DNA of 64,000 bases from Firmicutes bacterium UBA5286 (GTDB taxonomy: Bacteria; Bacillota; Proteinivoracia; UBA4975), in NCBI GenBank assembly GCA_002408465.1, contig DHSM01000013.1, positions 1 to 64,000 on the forward strand, given 5' to 3'. The notes beneath the pieces are model-generated. The model was given only the letters and a program-made list of their open reading frames with translations. It searched no databases and was not told the DNA's origin. Below are positions 42,193 through 51,530 of this stretch, piece by piece; the first letter of the stretch is position 1, and every line of letters begins with the position of its first letter. The position numbers were made by a program, and so were the translations under genes.

Positions 42193-43476
42193 TTACATTT
42201 CTAATAGCGGCTGCAATTGGTTGTACCACACCCACTGCGGACTAAACTTCTGTCTTGCCATCGTTTTGCTAAAAAGGACTGGATTATCTCGCAGCCGATT
42301 GGCAATCAGCGCAGCATGTTCTTCCAGATAAGACTGCTCAGAGGGCCAGTAAGTTTCTTTTGTATCGAAGCCGAAATTGCGGGCGTCCCACCGCATGAAA
42401 TATGCCTTGAGCTTTTTCCCAATTTCCTCAAGGGCGGGAACCATTTCGTTAAGGACCAGAAAATTGCCTCTGCTTGCAGCTTCGAGGACAGTTAAACCGA
42501 AGGATTCCGAATAAGACGGGCAGATAAACAGGTTGGAAAGAGTAAACAATTCAAAGACACCGCTTCTCGGGAAGCCCTGGGGATAACCCAAATCGCTTGT
42601 AAAGGCCATATCCGAGTCATCCAGCCCATAAAAACATCCGATTTTCCGTATGGCATTCTTATATTTTTCCGGCTCGATATCCATGCAGGGAAAGTCGCAA
42701 AAAACAACTCTTACATTCAGTTCCGTTATCTTTTTGATAGCGCCGGCCAGGGCGGCGACTTTTTCAAACTTTTTCCCCGGTGTAAATCTGCCGGGATATA
42801 TAATCAGGATATCCGGGCTGAGAAGATCTGCTTCTTTTTGAACTGCCTTGATGCCGGCACTCAGCATAGAGATCATGTCCAGGCAATTGTAAACAACCCT
42901 GCATCTTCCTTCAGGAACGTCATATTGCTTTGCAAGGGCCTGTATCCCGGACTGCGTCGGATAGACATAGATTGTATTCGGCATGAGCGTATACCGGCAA
43001 GAGAAAGGGTATTTGGGTTTCGGCGGTCTGCTGACCGGCGCCGAATGGGTTATGGCAATAAACTTAAGATTGGGGAGTTGTGCCTGCGCTTTTCGGATAG
43101 CCACGTTATGAACTAAGTGCCATCCCTGATAATGAATATCGTGCATGATGCAGACGTCTGCGTCTGCTAAATTGCTTGCGAAATCTTGGGCAATCGCATC
43201 TGCCTCAGCGAAAAAAGTGTCGTGCAGCTCACCCTCCGGCTGCGAATAGTCGTGCCAATGGATTTGCTCACTCCCAAGCATGTTTGTGATTTTCACCCAT
43301 TCGAGACGTTCGTCTGCATATATGCCCTCCCTTTCGTTGTCGGGACAGTTCTCACTGACGAGCACCTTCGTTTCTATACCAGCGTCCAGCAGCATTTCGA
43401 GGTGTTCGGCAACAACGTTAACAAGGGAATATGTATTGCTGAGGCCGTTAAACATGGTAAGAATAGCGACTTTCAA
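42193..43476 (-). CDS. GT4-type glycosyltransferase
   Basis: 427 residues, GT-B fold. The N-terminal half carries MKVAILTMFNGLSNTYSLVNVVAEHLE. The C-terminal half has the nucleotide-sugar site: LIIYPGRFTPGKKFEKVAALA and FICPSYSESFGLTVLEAASRG with the E-x7-E motif. Cytosolic. TTG start after AAGGGGGCGG. It faces the Thr-rich surface protein and could add sugars to it; this link is inferred from position. Confidence 0.82.
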   Translation of the reverse strand: MKVAILTMFNGLSNTYSLVNVVAEHLEMLLDAGIETKVLVSENCPDNEREGIYADERLEWVKITNMLGSEQIHWHDYSQPEGELHDTFFAEADAIAQDFASNLADADVCIMHDIHYQGWHLVHNVAIRKAQAQLPNLKFIAITHSAPVSRPPKPKYPFSCRYTLMPNTIYVYPTQSGIQALAKQYDVPEGRCRVVYNCLDMISMLSAGIKAVQKEADLLSPDILIIYPGRFTPGKKFEKVAALAGAIKKITELNVRVVFCDFPCMDIEPEKYKNAIRKIGCFYGLDDSDMAFTSDLGYPQGFPRSGVFELFTLSNLFICPSYSESFGLTVLEAASRGNFLVLNEMVPALEEIGKKLKAYFMRWDARNFGFDTKETYWPSEQSYLEEHAALIANRLRDNPVLFSKTMARQKFSPQWVWYNQLQPLLEM

Positions 43477-43597
43477 ATCTTACCGCCCCCTTCGTATCAT
43501 CTTATGCTTTAGCGGTAAAAAGAAATGTTATCATGGTCATGCTCTGCGGTTTTTGGTAAGATATTTACAAGTAATAATAAAAAATGAGGTCTGTGCA

Positions 43598-43693
43598 ATG
43601 ATACATGTACCGATTGCGGTTATCGCGCTTATTTTGGCCCTGACGATTTGTATTTTTGTTAACCCTGGGCCTGAGGGGAACAAAGGGATATGA
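43598..43693 (+). CDS. 31-residue membrane peptide before the GDPD gene
   Basis: MIHVPIAVIALILALTICIF followed by VNPGPEGNKGI: one membrane segment. GAGGT lies 9 nt before the ATG, and the TGA overlaps the GDPD start (ATGA). Probably real by coupling; function unknown. Confidence 0.5.
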   Translation: MIHVPIAVIALILALTICIFVNPGPEGNKGI

Positions 43694-44421
43694 CTGCCTG
43701 GCTCAAGCGGCTGCCCATTGCCCACAGAGGTTTGCATAACTCCCAGGCGCCTGAGAATTCCCTGGCCGCCTTTCAAAGAGCTGTTGAGGCCGGTTACGGC
43801 ATTGAACTTGATGTGCAATTGTCTGCTGACGGTCATGTGGTTGTTTTTCACGACTATAATTTAAAACGAATGACTGGCCTGGACAGGGAGGTTAAGGACC
43901 TTGACTGGCCCCATCTGAAGGAGTTGCAGTTGGCGGGGACAGATCAGGGCATTCCCCTATTCAAGGATGTCCTGGCTTTGGTCCGGGGAAGAACACCTCT
44001 GCTGATTGAAATAAAAAATGATGGAAAGACGGGGCGGCTCGAGAAGACAGTGATTGAGGAGTTAAGAGGCTATGCCGGCGAATTTGCCATTCAATCCTTT
44101 AACCCCTTCGTCCTGCTCTATTTCCGGAAACATGCCCCGGGCATTGTCCGGGGGCAGTTGTCAGGGCCTTTCAAAGGGCAAAATTTGTCGCTTATTAAGG
44201 TACTTGTTTTAAAATATCTCCTCTTAAATTTCTTAAGCCGCCCGGCTTTTGTCTCCTATGCCACCGGCGCGCTTCCCCAATGGTTTGCCCGCCGTCTGCG
44301 CCGGAAAGGCTTATACTTATTGGCTTGGGTGGTTAGTGATGTCAATGAATATGCCCAGGCTGTAAAAATCTTCGATAATGTAATTTTTGAAGATTTTTCC
44401 GTGCCGAAATTTCCTGGATAG
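43690..44421 (+). CDS. Glycerophosphodiester phosphodiesterase, second copy
   Basis: 243 residues. Motifs LPIAHRGLHNSQAPENS, IELDVQLSADGHVVVFHDYN and LLIEIKND match the GDPD active site. It has a hydrophobic patch near residue 170-185. It resembles phosphodiesterases acting on phospholipid head groups. Less like the copy at 35.3 kb than like its own subfamily (HRGLHN type). Confidence 0.9.
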   Translation: MTAWLKRLPIAHRGLHNSQAPENSLAAFQRAVEAGYGIELDVQLSADGHVVVFHDYNLKRMTGLDREVKDLDWPHLKELQLAGTDQGIPLFKDVLALVRGRTPLLIEIKNDGKTGRLEKTVIEELRGYAGEFAIQSFNPFVLLYFRKHAPGIVRGQLSGPFKGQNLSLIKVLVLKYLLLNFLSRPAFVSYATGALPQWFARRLRRKGLYLLAWVVSDVNEYAQAVKIFDNVIFEDFSVPKFPG

Positions 44422-44531
44422 GTGAAAAATAAATATTCGGTTCATGTTAAAAACTGCCTTGTCTTAGTTCAATTAAGACATCCCCCTTTGCATATACTAA
44501 TTATGACCTGAAATGTTAGGGGGGAAATGTC

Positions 44532-45359
44532 GTGGAGGCAATTTGTATTGAAACTGAAAATACCAACCCCGAAAGATTGCGCAGATGCCTGTTGAAGCAA
44601 GTTGAGTCCTGGCAGAGCAGCGGCCTGCTTCAGGAGTTTAGCGAGACCTGCAAGGGCACTGTTACCATATGGGATTGCAAGGTTGTAAATGACGGCCAGG
44701 CCAACAATTTACGTCTGCTGGCAGCCCAGGTCCTGGCAGAATATATCATCAGTGAAATTGAGCCTGGGCTTCTTGACAAGCTAGCGGCCCTTCACCATCC
44801 TCACTTGGGTGAAAGGGAGCGGGAGCAGATTGCCAGCAATGTGCGCCAGCGCTTGCTGCGGGAGGAAATGCTGACAGGGGAAAGCCGGCGCCGCATAATC
44901 CTGCGCAATCTTGAAGATTTTTTGCAGGGGCAGGATCAGATTAATATTGAAGGCTTTATCCGCTTTCGCCTCCAGGATTATCAGCGGGAGCTGCTGAACT
45001 TGATTAATCAGAGCGCCGATGATCTGATGATTGAAAAGGAATATCAGGATTTTATCAACCTGTTAAAATACTTTGTGGAAATCCAGCAGCCCCGGTTTCC
45101 CGAGATGCATCTCATGTGTCTGGAGGAGGGCCTGGTACTGTGCGACAACAGATTCAAAGTCTTGCACCGGGAAAAAGAACAGGATATTGAGGGGGCTGAT
45201 GCCATTGTCAGCACCCTGGTGACGGCGGCGCCAAGCTTTGTTACTATTCATGTCACAAATTTTGCTGGGGATAACGAACTGATGTCTACTATTCAGCATA
45301 TCTTTGACTCCAGAGTTAAGTTGTGTTTTGGCTGTGAACATTGCCGCCGGGAAAAATAA
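44532..45359 (+). CDS. ytxC: Sporulation protein YtxC family
   Basis: 275 residues. C-terminal half typical of YtxC: NLEDFLQGQDQINIEGFIRFRL, YQDFINLLKYFV and a Cys-rich end CFGCEHC. The Cys end is unusual and may bind metal. GTG start after a GGGGGGAAAT ribosome site. Position before thrS agrees with Bacillus gene order. Function in sporulation is poorly known. Confidence 0.85.
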   Translation: MEAICIETENTNPERLRRCLLKQVESWQSSGLLQEFSETCKGTVTIWDCKVVNDGQANNLRLLAAQVLAEYIISEIEPGLLDKLAALHHPHLGEREREQIASNVRQRLLREEMLTGESRRRIILRNLEDFLQGQDQINIEGFIRFRLQDYQRELLNLINQSADDLMIEKEYQDFINLLKYFVEIQQPRFPEMHLMCLEEGLVLCDNRFKVLHREKEQDIEGADAIVSTLVTAAPSFVTIHVTNFAGDNELMSTIQHIFDSRVKLCFGCEHCRREK

Positions 45360-45406
45360 ATTGCGAAAAGACATGCGCCGGTGTATCATCTGGATGAAGA
45401 GGTGAT

Positions 45407-46009
45407 GTGCCGGTGTATTATTTTATTTTGTTTCCATTATTGGGCGGCGCCATCGGCTGGGTCACCAATTACCTGGCAATCAAGTTCTTGTTCCGGCCCC
45501 GCAAGCCCTGGCGAATAGGACCCTTGGTTATCCAGGGAGTCATTCCCCGCCGGCGCAAAGATTTAGCTGCGGCGGTGGGGCAAGTAGTGGCCACCGAATT
45601 GCTGCCCCAGGATCAGATTGCCGCGGCCATCAGCGCTCCGGAAATTCGCAGGAATATGGCGGAAATGGCCGGGGAGACTGTTGCCCAGCGGGTCGTGTCC
45701 TATCCTGTTCTCCGGCCCTTTCCCCGGGCCCTCCGGGAAATGATTGCCCAGCAGGTCGCCAAAACAGTGAACCGGGAAGTGAAAAGCATTCTGGCTGCGG
45801 AAGGTCCGGAAATGGTACACCGGGTGCTGTCCACCGTGGACCTGGCTAAACTGGTGGAAAATGAACTGGATGCTATGGACTGGGACTATATGGAGGCAAT
45901 TGTCTATTCTGTGGCGGGCAAAGAACTAAAACTCATTGAGATAATGGGCGGCGTCCTTGGGGCCTTGGTTGGCCTGATTCAAGCCGTCATTGTCTACTTT
46001 TTCGGCTAA
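45407..46009 (+). CDS. DUF445 membrane protein
   Basis: 200 residues. An N-terminal membrane segment with GAIGWVTNYLAIKFLFRP is the DUF445 hallmark, then GVIPRRRKDLAAAVGQVV, amphipathic helices and a C-terminal membrane segment GVLGALVGLIQAVIVYF. GTG start after GAAGAGGTGAT. Function not established; relatives affect cell envelope or spore traits. Confidence 0.82.
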   Translation: MPVYYFILFPLLGGAIGWVTNYLAIKFLFRPRKPWRIGPLVIQGVIPRRRKDLAAAVGQVVATELLPQDQIAAAISAPEIRRNMAEMAGETVAQRVVSYPVLRPFPRALREMIAQQVAKTVNREVKSILAAEGPEMVHRVLSTVDLAKLVENELDAMDWDYMEAIVYSVAGKELKLIEIMGGVLGALVGLIQAVIVYFFG

Positions 46010-46054
46010 TCGGATCCTAAAGTTGACTTCTTTTTTTCAATCGGTTATAATTCC

Positions 46055-46288
46055 AACTAACAGCTGAGACGGGGACAAGAGCTTTACTTATTTCGGTCAG
46101 AGAGGGAAACAAATGCTGCGAGTTTCCTCCGAAAGGGTCAAGTCTTACCGCCCCTGAGCTGCAGAAGCGAACTTCTGCCGGTCCCGGCGCCGTTACTGCT
46201 GCAATGAGGGGGAGAGCTATTTCTCCAACTTGGGTGGAACCGCGGATAACATCATCCGTCCCTTGGGACTGGATGATTTTATTTTTTA
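46055..46288 (+). ncRNA. T-box leader of thrS
   Basis: The conserved T-box sequence ACTTGGGTGGAACCGCGG (46228-46245) is followed by a terminator stem ATCATCC / GGATGAT (46251-46277) and a T-rich tail. Uncharged tRNA-Thr is expected to pair with it and allow thrS transcription. The specifier codon was not resolved by eye. Confidence 0.9.
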
Positions 46289-46300
46289 GGAGGAATTAAA

Positions 46301-48211
46301 ATGGCAGTGGTAATTCTTAAAGACGGCAGCAGGAGGGAATATCCTCAGCCGGTAACACCGCTGCAGGTTGCCGAGGATTTAAGCAAGCGCCTGGCCAAAG
46401 AGGCGGTTGTGGCCAAGGTCAATGGTGCTCTCTGGGATATCAACAGGGTTATGCCGGCAGAGGCTGAACTGGAACTGCTGGACTTCGACAATCCTCAGGC
46501 TCGCGATGTCTACCGGCACAGCACCTCTCACCTTATGGCTCAGGCAGTCCAGGAGCTTTATCCTGATGTCAGATTGGCAATCGGCCCTGCAATTGAAGAC
46601 GGTTTCTACTATGACTTTGACCTTAAGGAGCCTCTAACCCCCGAAGATATGCAAAAAATTCAGGGGCGGATGGAGGAGCTGGTCAAAGAAGATCTGGAGA
46701 TTCAGCGGCAGGTTTTGAGCCGGGAAGAAGCTTTAGATTTGTTCCGGAAAATGGGCGAGGATTATAAGGTTGAACTGATTGAAGACTTGCCCGAGGATGC
46801 AGAGATAAGCTGTTACCGGCAAGGAGATTTTCTTGATCTATGTGCCGGCCCCCATGTTGGCAGCACAGGCAGAATCAGGGTCTTTAAGCTGTTGAGCGTG
46901 GCCGGTTCCTACTGGCGGGGTGATGAGAACCAGCCCATGCTGCAGCGGATATACGGCACATCCTTTGCCAAGAAGAGCCAGCTGGAAGAGCATTTGGCCC
47001 TGCTGGAGGAAGCCAAGAAGCGGGATCACCGCAAGTTGGGCCGGGAACTGGACCTATTCTCCGTCAGCGAGGATGGTCCCGGCATGCCCATTTACCATCC
47101 CAACGGCGTCATTGTTTGGAATGAACTTCTCAAGCTCTGGCGGGAGGAGCATGCCCGGGATCGGTATATGGAAATCCGCACTCCCCAAATTCTCAACAAG
47201 CGCCTGTGGGAGCGCTCGGGGCACTGGGACAATTACGCCGAGAATATGTATCTCACCGAAGTAGATGAAACCCCCTTTGCCCTCAAGCCCATGAACTGCC
47301 CTGGGGCGATGCTCTGGTATCTTACTGCTCACCGCAGTTACAGGGATCTGCCCTTGCGTACGGCAGAGCTTGGCTTGGTGCATCGCCATGAGCGTTCGGG
47401 AACTCTCCACGGCCTCATGCGGGTGCGGGCTTTTACCCAGGACGATGCCCATATCTTCATGCTGCCCAGCCAGATCGAAGCAGAAGTGGCCGGGGTAATC
47501 GACCTGGTGGACAGGATATACAAGGTCTTCGGCCTGGAATACCGCTTGGAGCTTAGCACCAGGCCAGAGAAGTGCATGGGCACTGAAGAGCAGTGGGAGA
47601 CGGCTACCAATGCCTTGATGCGGGTTTTGGAGAATAAGGGCATAGAGTATAAAATCAATCCCGGTGACGGGGCTTTCTACGGACCAAAGATTGACTTTCA
47701 CATTCTTGACTGCCTCAAGCGGAGCTGGCAGTGCGCCACCATTCAGCTGGACTTTCAGCTGCCCGAGCGCTTTGAACTCACCTATACCGGTGAAGATGGC
47801 CAGGAACACAGGCCTGTAACGGTGCACAGGGTGATTTACGGCGCAGTGGACCGTTTCTTTGGCATTTTGATTGAGCACTTTGCCGGCGCCTTTCCCGTTT
47901 GGCTGGCTCCAGTCCAGGTCAAGATCCTGCCCATTGCCGACCGTCACCACGAGTATTGCAAGACAGTGGCCGCCAGACTGGAGGAGGCCGGAATCCGCGT
48001 GACCGCAGATTTGCGCAATGAAAAAATCGGCTATAAAATTCGCCAGGCTCAAGGAGAGAAGGTTCCCTATATGTTGGTTGTGGGGGACAAGGAAGTGGAG
48101 GCCGGCAAGGCTGCTCTTCGCACTAGGTCCCAGGGGGATGTGGGCCAGGTGGACATCGCCCAATTCCAAGAGCAAGTACTTAGAGAAATTAAAACCCGGC
48201 AACTGAATTGA
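46301..48211 (+). CDS. thrS: Threonyl-tRNA synthetase
   Basis: 636 residues: TGS domain (1-62), editing domain (HSTSHLMAQAVQELYP, CYRQGDFLDLCAGPHV), class II core with MNCPGAM (zinc Cys) and motif 2 HRHERSGTLHGLMRVRAFTQ, and the anticodon-binding domain. Charges tRNA-Thr. TTAGGAGG precedes the ATG; controlled by the T-box just upstream. Confidence 0.97.
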   Translation: MAVVILKDGSRREYPQPVTPLQVAEDLSKRLAKEAVVAKVNGALWDINRVMPAEAELELLDFDNPQARDVYRHSTSHLMAQAVQELYPDVRLAIGPAIEDGFYYDFDLKEPLTPEDMQKIQGRMEELVKEDLEIQRQVLSREEALDLFRKMGEDYKVELIEDLPEDAEISCYRQGDFLDLCAGPHVGSTGRIRVFKLLSVAGSYWRGDENQPMLQRIYGTSFAKKSQLEEHLALLEEAKKRDHRKLGRELDLFSVSEDGPGMPIYHPNGVIVWNELLKLWREEHARDRYMEIRTPQILNKRLWERSGHWDNYAENMYLTEVDETPFALKPMNCPGAMLWYLTAHRSYRDLPLRTAELGLVHRHERSGTLHGLMRVRAFTQDDAHIFMLPSQIEAEVAGVIDLVDRIYKVFGLEYRLELSTRPEKCMGTEEQWETATNALMRVLENKGIEYKINPGDGAFYGPKIDFHILDCLKRSWQCATIQLDFQLPERFELTYTGEDGQEHRPVTVHRVIYGAVDRFFGILIEHFAGAFPVWLAPVQVKILPIADRHHEYCKTVAARLEEAGIRVTADLRNEKIGYKIRQAQGEKVPYMLVVGDKEVEAGKAALRTRSQGDVGQVDIAQFQEQVLREIKTRQLN

Positions 48212-48217
48212 GAGATT

Positions 48218-48257
48218 AAAAAAACACCTGGTCCAGATTATTGGTCCAGGTGTTGTT
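48218..48257. terminator. Bidirectional terminator between thrS and pspA
   Basis: AACACCTGG / CCAGGTGTT plus inner CCA/TGG. The minus side ends in TTTTTTTAATC. Confidence 0.8.
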
Positions 48258-48264
48258 CTGTATA

Positions 48265-48945
48265 TTACAGTCCAAGCTTCTTTTTCATGGCTGCCAATTC
48301 ATCTTCCACTGAGGCGTTGACATCAGCAGTCTTGTATTTTTCCTCCAGGGCCTGTGCTTCGTCTACCGGCTGGGAATCCAGCTCGGCCATGGCGTTGGCC
48401 TCATCCAGCATCTTGTCGGCCTTGGCCTCCATGCGCTGGAAGGCGCCCATACTGCCTTCGATCTTGTCGGCAGACGCCCCCAGCTTGGTGATCTTTTCCT
48501 GGGTCTTGGCTACGGCGACTTTGGCCTTGATGGCCTGACGGCGGCTGTTTAGGGTGTTGATATCCTTGACCAGCTTGTCGTGAAGTTGGCGCATCTTGAC
48601 GGCGTTTTCATGGGCCGTGGCATAAGCTGTGCCCAGACTAGCGCCCAGGTTTTCCAGTTCCTGTTTCTTAGTTAAGAATACCCGGGCATCGTCCTCATTA
48701 CCCGCCAGCAAGGCCTTTTTGGCCAGGTCTTCATACTTGGCAACTTCCTTGTTATTTTCATCCATCAGTCTCTTTGTGCGGCTTTCCTCCGCCATCACTC
48801 CGGCAGTTTCCCGCTTGACCTCAGCCAGATCATCGGTCATCTTGCGCAGGTACTGGTCCACCATTTTTGCCGGGTCTTCTGCCTTGTCCAAGAGAGCATT
48901 GATGTTGGCAGAAATGATGTCGGTAAATCTAGATAGAATTCCCAT
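48265..48945 (-). CDS. pspA: PspA/IM30-family protein
   Basis: 226-residue coiled-coil protein. Starts MGILSRFTDIISANINALLDKAEDPAKMVDQYLRKM, the PspA signature, then long helices. Binds and protects the inner membrane under stress. ATG 48945 after ATAGGAGG. It lies just after a gene for a TPM-like membrane protein, as in the Bacillus ydjFGHI group. Confidence 0.92.
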   Translation of the reverse strand: MGILSRFTDIISANINALLDKAEDPAKMVDQYLRKMTDDLAEVKRETAGVMAEESRTKRLMDENNKEVAKYEDLAKKALLAGNEDDARVFLTKKQELENLGASLGTAYATAHENAVKMRQLHDKLVKDINTLNSRRQAIKAKVAVAKTQEKITKLGASADKIEGSMGAFQRMEAKADKMLDEANAMAELDSQPVDEAQALEEKYKTADVNASVEDELAAMKKKLGL

Positions 48946-48978
48946 GTTTTCCAACCTCCTATTGATAATCTATTTGGA

Positions 48979-50025
48979 TCAATCTGGGTCGTCTTCGTAT
49001 TGCTTGGCTAAAACATCTGCTTGGCTGTCACCAAAGATGTCTAGGGGGGTGCTTAGAATCCGCTCAGTTGCTTCCGCCTCCCGGTTTTTTTGCTCCTTGG
49101 CTCTGCGCCACCAGGTAAAGCCAATCAGGATAATAAATCCAATCCCAATTATTATCAGTATGGGTATCCAGGGGGATTTTGACACAGCCATAATCCGCTT
49201 CCCGGCATCGTTAAAGGATCTGCTAAAGAACTCCTCATCGGAAAGGTCATAATAGTAGTATCGGTCGATATAATCTAGGAGGATATCCGCCGCTTCATCA
49301 TCGATTACCGTCTTGGCCTGCTTGCCCGCTACGTACCAGGTACTATAATTACTGGGTTGTGGTTCAACGAAAATTAGGAGCAAGTGAGCCTCATCGGTGA
49401 ATAAATCATCATACAGGGAAAAGGCGAAATCCCTTACCTCAGTCTCGCTGGGGTTTGTCACCCCATTGATGTTGTCGGTTATATACAGGTAGGGCTGCAC
49501 CCCAGTCTCCCGGTAAAAGTTTTTCATCCCCGCGGTTAGGGTTGTCTTATTTTGAATCCAGTCCAGCTTATCGGTATAGTAACCTGTCTCTACTACACTC
49601 CCCTTGGGCAGAGGTTCTCGTTCTATCGTCGATTCGGTAATCGAGCCAGATTCTCGGCCGCTGCCCTGGAAGGAGATAAAGGAAAATGCTATGATTATAA
49701 AAACGATGAGGAGAACAATCATTGGCGCCGTTATGCAGCCGCACCCGCCTCCGCCGAGGCCGGGACCAGGATAGGAGCGCCGGAAGGGACCCATTAGGGG
49801 CCGCGGATTCCGGGGGGAGCGAAATATGCACCCTGAGCTGCTACGGTGGGAACTGCCGCCAAATAAGCCTGTTGAACTGCTGCCGCTTCTGCCTGAGCTG
49901 CCAAAACTGCCGCCACGGCTGAATCCTCCGCCACCGCTTCTGCCGCCAAATCCGCGGCTGCCGCCGCCGCCAAAACTTCTGCCGCCGCCGCTGCCGCCAC
50001 CACCACCACCACCTCTCCGTCCCAT
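48979..50025 (-). CDS. Glycine-rich TPM-like membrane protein
   Basis: 348 residues. The first 65 are Gly/Ser/Arg-rich (GGGGGGGSGGGRSFGGGG and onward). A membrane segment follows at about 100-120 (APMIVLLIVFIIIAFSFISF), then a TPM-like extracytoplasmic domain with GVQPYLYITDNING and DEAHLLLIFV, and a second membrane segment near 290. Similar to the Bacillus YdjH-type partner of PspA; linked with membrane stress. GGAAGGAG before the ATG. Confidence 0.75.
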   Translation of the reverse strand: MGRRGGGGGGGSGGGRSFGGGGSRGFGGRSGGGGFSRGGSFGSSGRSGSSSTGLFGGSSHRSSSGCIFRSPRNPRPLMGPFRRSYPGPGLGGGGCGCITAPMIVLLIVFIIIAFSFISFQGSGRESGSITESTIEREPLPKGSVVETGYYTDKLDWIQNKTTLTAGMKNFYRETGVQPYLYITDNINGVTNPSETEVRDFAFSLYDDLFTDEAHLLLIFVEPQPSNYSTWYVAGKQAKTVIDDEAADILLDYIDRYYYYDLSDEEFFSRSFNDAGKRIMAVSKSPWIPILIIIGIGFIILIGFTWWRRAKEQKNREAEATERILSTPLDIFGDSQADVLAKQYEDDPD

Positions 50026-50164
50026 TGCGCTTAAACTCCTTCCTCAGTATACTTCGCTAAAAAATTAACATTCTATTTATACTATACCACGTGGATTTCT
50101 ATGAAAACAATCGTTTTTCAAGGGTGCAATCGCTAAACAATTTTTCTTCCAGGTATAATTGACT

Positions 50165-50330
50165 TTTTCGCAGTTAGAGTGTAATATGTATACTGCTGAA
50201 CAAGTAGAGGCTACCTGGCTTCTCACCCCACATGACGCCTTATGCAGGTTGTTCCCGGGGTAAAAAACAAAAACCTTTTGTGGTTCGTGTTTTTTGGGCA
50301 GGTAGTTTACCTGCCCATTATTTTTTAGGA
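50165..50330 (+). ncRNA. infC operon leader (L20-leader type)
   Basis: The 160-nt region before infC holds several hairpins and ends in a clear terminator: GGGCAGGTA / TACCTGCCC (50296-50316), ATTATTTTTT. Firmicute infC-rpmI-rplT operons are often attenuated by L20 binding to such a leader. Family assignment is by position and structure. The stretch 50026-50160 shows no gene. Confidence 0.7.
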
Positions 50331-50341
50331 GGTGTTATGCC

Positions 50342-50857
50342 ATCAGTAAAGATTTAATGCTCAATGAGGCCATCCGCGCCAGGGAAGTTCGCCTGGTCAG
50401 TGAAACCGGCGAACAGTTGGGAATCGTCCCCTTGAACAAGGCTCTAGAGATGGCCGGGGAGAGGAGTTTGGACCTGGTCAATGTCGCGCCCCAGGCAAGG
50501 CCGCCTGTATGTAAATTTATGGACTACGGCCGGTTCAAATACGAGCAGAGTAAGCGGGATAAGGAATCCCGTAAAAAACAACACATCATCACTGTTAAAG
50601 AGGTGCAGCTCAGGCCTCAGACCGAGGAACATGACTACCAGGTAAAACTGCGCAACGCCATTAGATTCCTTGAAGAAAAGAACAAGGTCAAGGTCAATGT
50701 AAGGTTTCGTGGCAGACAGGTAACCCATCCCGAACAAGGCAAAGCAATTTGTGAACGCTTTGCCGCCGATGTGGCCGAAGTGGCAGTGGTTGAAAAACCT
50801 GGACGTCTGGAAGGTCGCAACATGATTATGATTTTGTCGCCGAAACTAAGTTTATAG
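50342..50857 (+). CDS. infC: Translation initiation factor IF-3, probably with an AUC start
   Basis: 171 residues. The frame ISKDLMLNEAIRAREVRL begins at ATC 50342, 9 nt after AGGAGG (50327-50332). IF-3 genes classically use AUU/AUC starts for self-control. ATG 50357 would be too far from the ribosome site. The conserved PPVCKFMDYGRFKYEQ and C-terminal domain are intact. Checks start-codon pairing on the 30S subunit. See findings for an overlapping mini-ORF at ATG 50337. Confidence 0.93.
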   Translation: MSKDLMLNEAIRAREVRLVSETGEQLGIVPLNKALEMAGERSLDLVNVAPQARPPVCKFMDYGRFKYEQSKRDKESRKKQHIITVKEVQLRPQTEEHDYQVKLRNAIRFLEEKNKVKVNVRFRGRQVTHPEQGKAICERFAADVAEVAVVEKPGRLEGRNMIMILSPKLSL

Positions 50858-50873
50858 TATAGGAGGATACGAC

Positions 50874-51068
50874 GTGCCAAAACTTAAAACACATCGCGGA
50901 GCAGCAAAACGCTTTCGGAAGACGGGAACAGGCAAATTTAAGCGCACTCATGCTTATATCAGCCACATTCTTACCAAGAAATCTGCCAAGCGCAAGCGCA
51001 ATCTGCGGAAAAACGCCCTAATCTCCAGGGCTGACCAAAAAAAAGTAGAGCGCATGCTGCCGTACTAA
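50874..51068 (+). CDS. rpmI: Ribosomal protein bL35
   Basis: 64 residues: PKLKTHRGAAKRFRKTGTGK, HILTKKSAKRKRNLRK, the usual bL35. GTG start after AGGAGGATACGAC. Second gene of infC-rpmI-rplT. Confidence 0.96.
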   Translation: MPKLKTHRGAAKRFRKTGTGKFKRTHAYISHILTKKSAKRKRNLRKNALISRADQKKVERMLPY

Positions 51069-51089
51069 ACCTTAAGGAGGCTTTTCGAA

Positions 51090-51443
51090 ATGCCAAGAAT
51101 TAAACCGGGTGTGCAAACCCGTCAACGCCATAAAAAAGTATTGAAGCTTGCCAAAGGCTATTTCGGCGCCAAGAGCCGCGCCTTTCGCAGGGCCAATGAG
51201 CAGATGCTCAAGTCCCAGACCTATGCATACCGCGATCGCCGCAACATCAAGCGGGATTTCCGCAAACTGTGGATTGCCAGAATTAACGCTGCTGCCCGCA
51301 ATAACGGCACCACCTACAGCCAGCTGATGCATAACATTAAAGAGTCAGGAATAAATATTAACCGCAAAATGTTAGCAGACATGGCAATTAACGATGCCCC
51401 TGGTTTCAGCCGGCTGGTGGAACAAGTACGCGTCAACAATTAA
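51090..51443 (+). CDS. rplT: Ribosomal protein bL20
   Basis: 117 residues: PRIKPGVQTRQRHKKVLKLA, RDRRNIKRDFRKLWI, full family length. Probably also represses its own operon through the leader. AAGGAGG precedes the ATG. Confidence 0.97.
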   Translation: MPRIKPGVQTRQRHKKVLKLAKGYFGAKSRAFRRANEQMLKSQTYAYRDRRNIKRDFRKLWIARINAAARNNGTTYSQLMHNIKESGININRKMLADMAINDAPGFSRLVEQVRVNN

Positions 51444-51468
51444 TAAGCGCCTGCAGGCGCTTTTCGTA
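51444..51468 (+). terminator. Terminator of infC-rpmI-rplT
   Basis: AGCGCCTG / CAGGCGCT perfect palindrome, then TTTCGTATTT. Confidence 0.75.
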
Positions 51469-51530
51469 TTTATGCAGGATTTTTGTCTGCAAAAGGTAAA
51501 TTATAAGGAAAGGGAAGAAGGTGGATTGTT

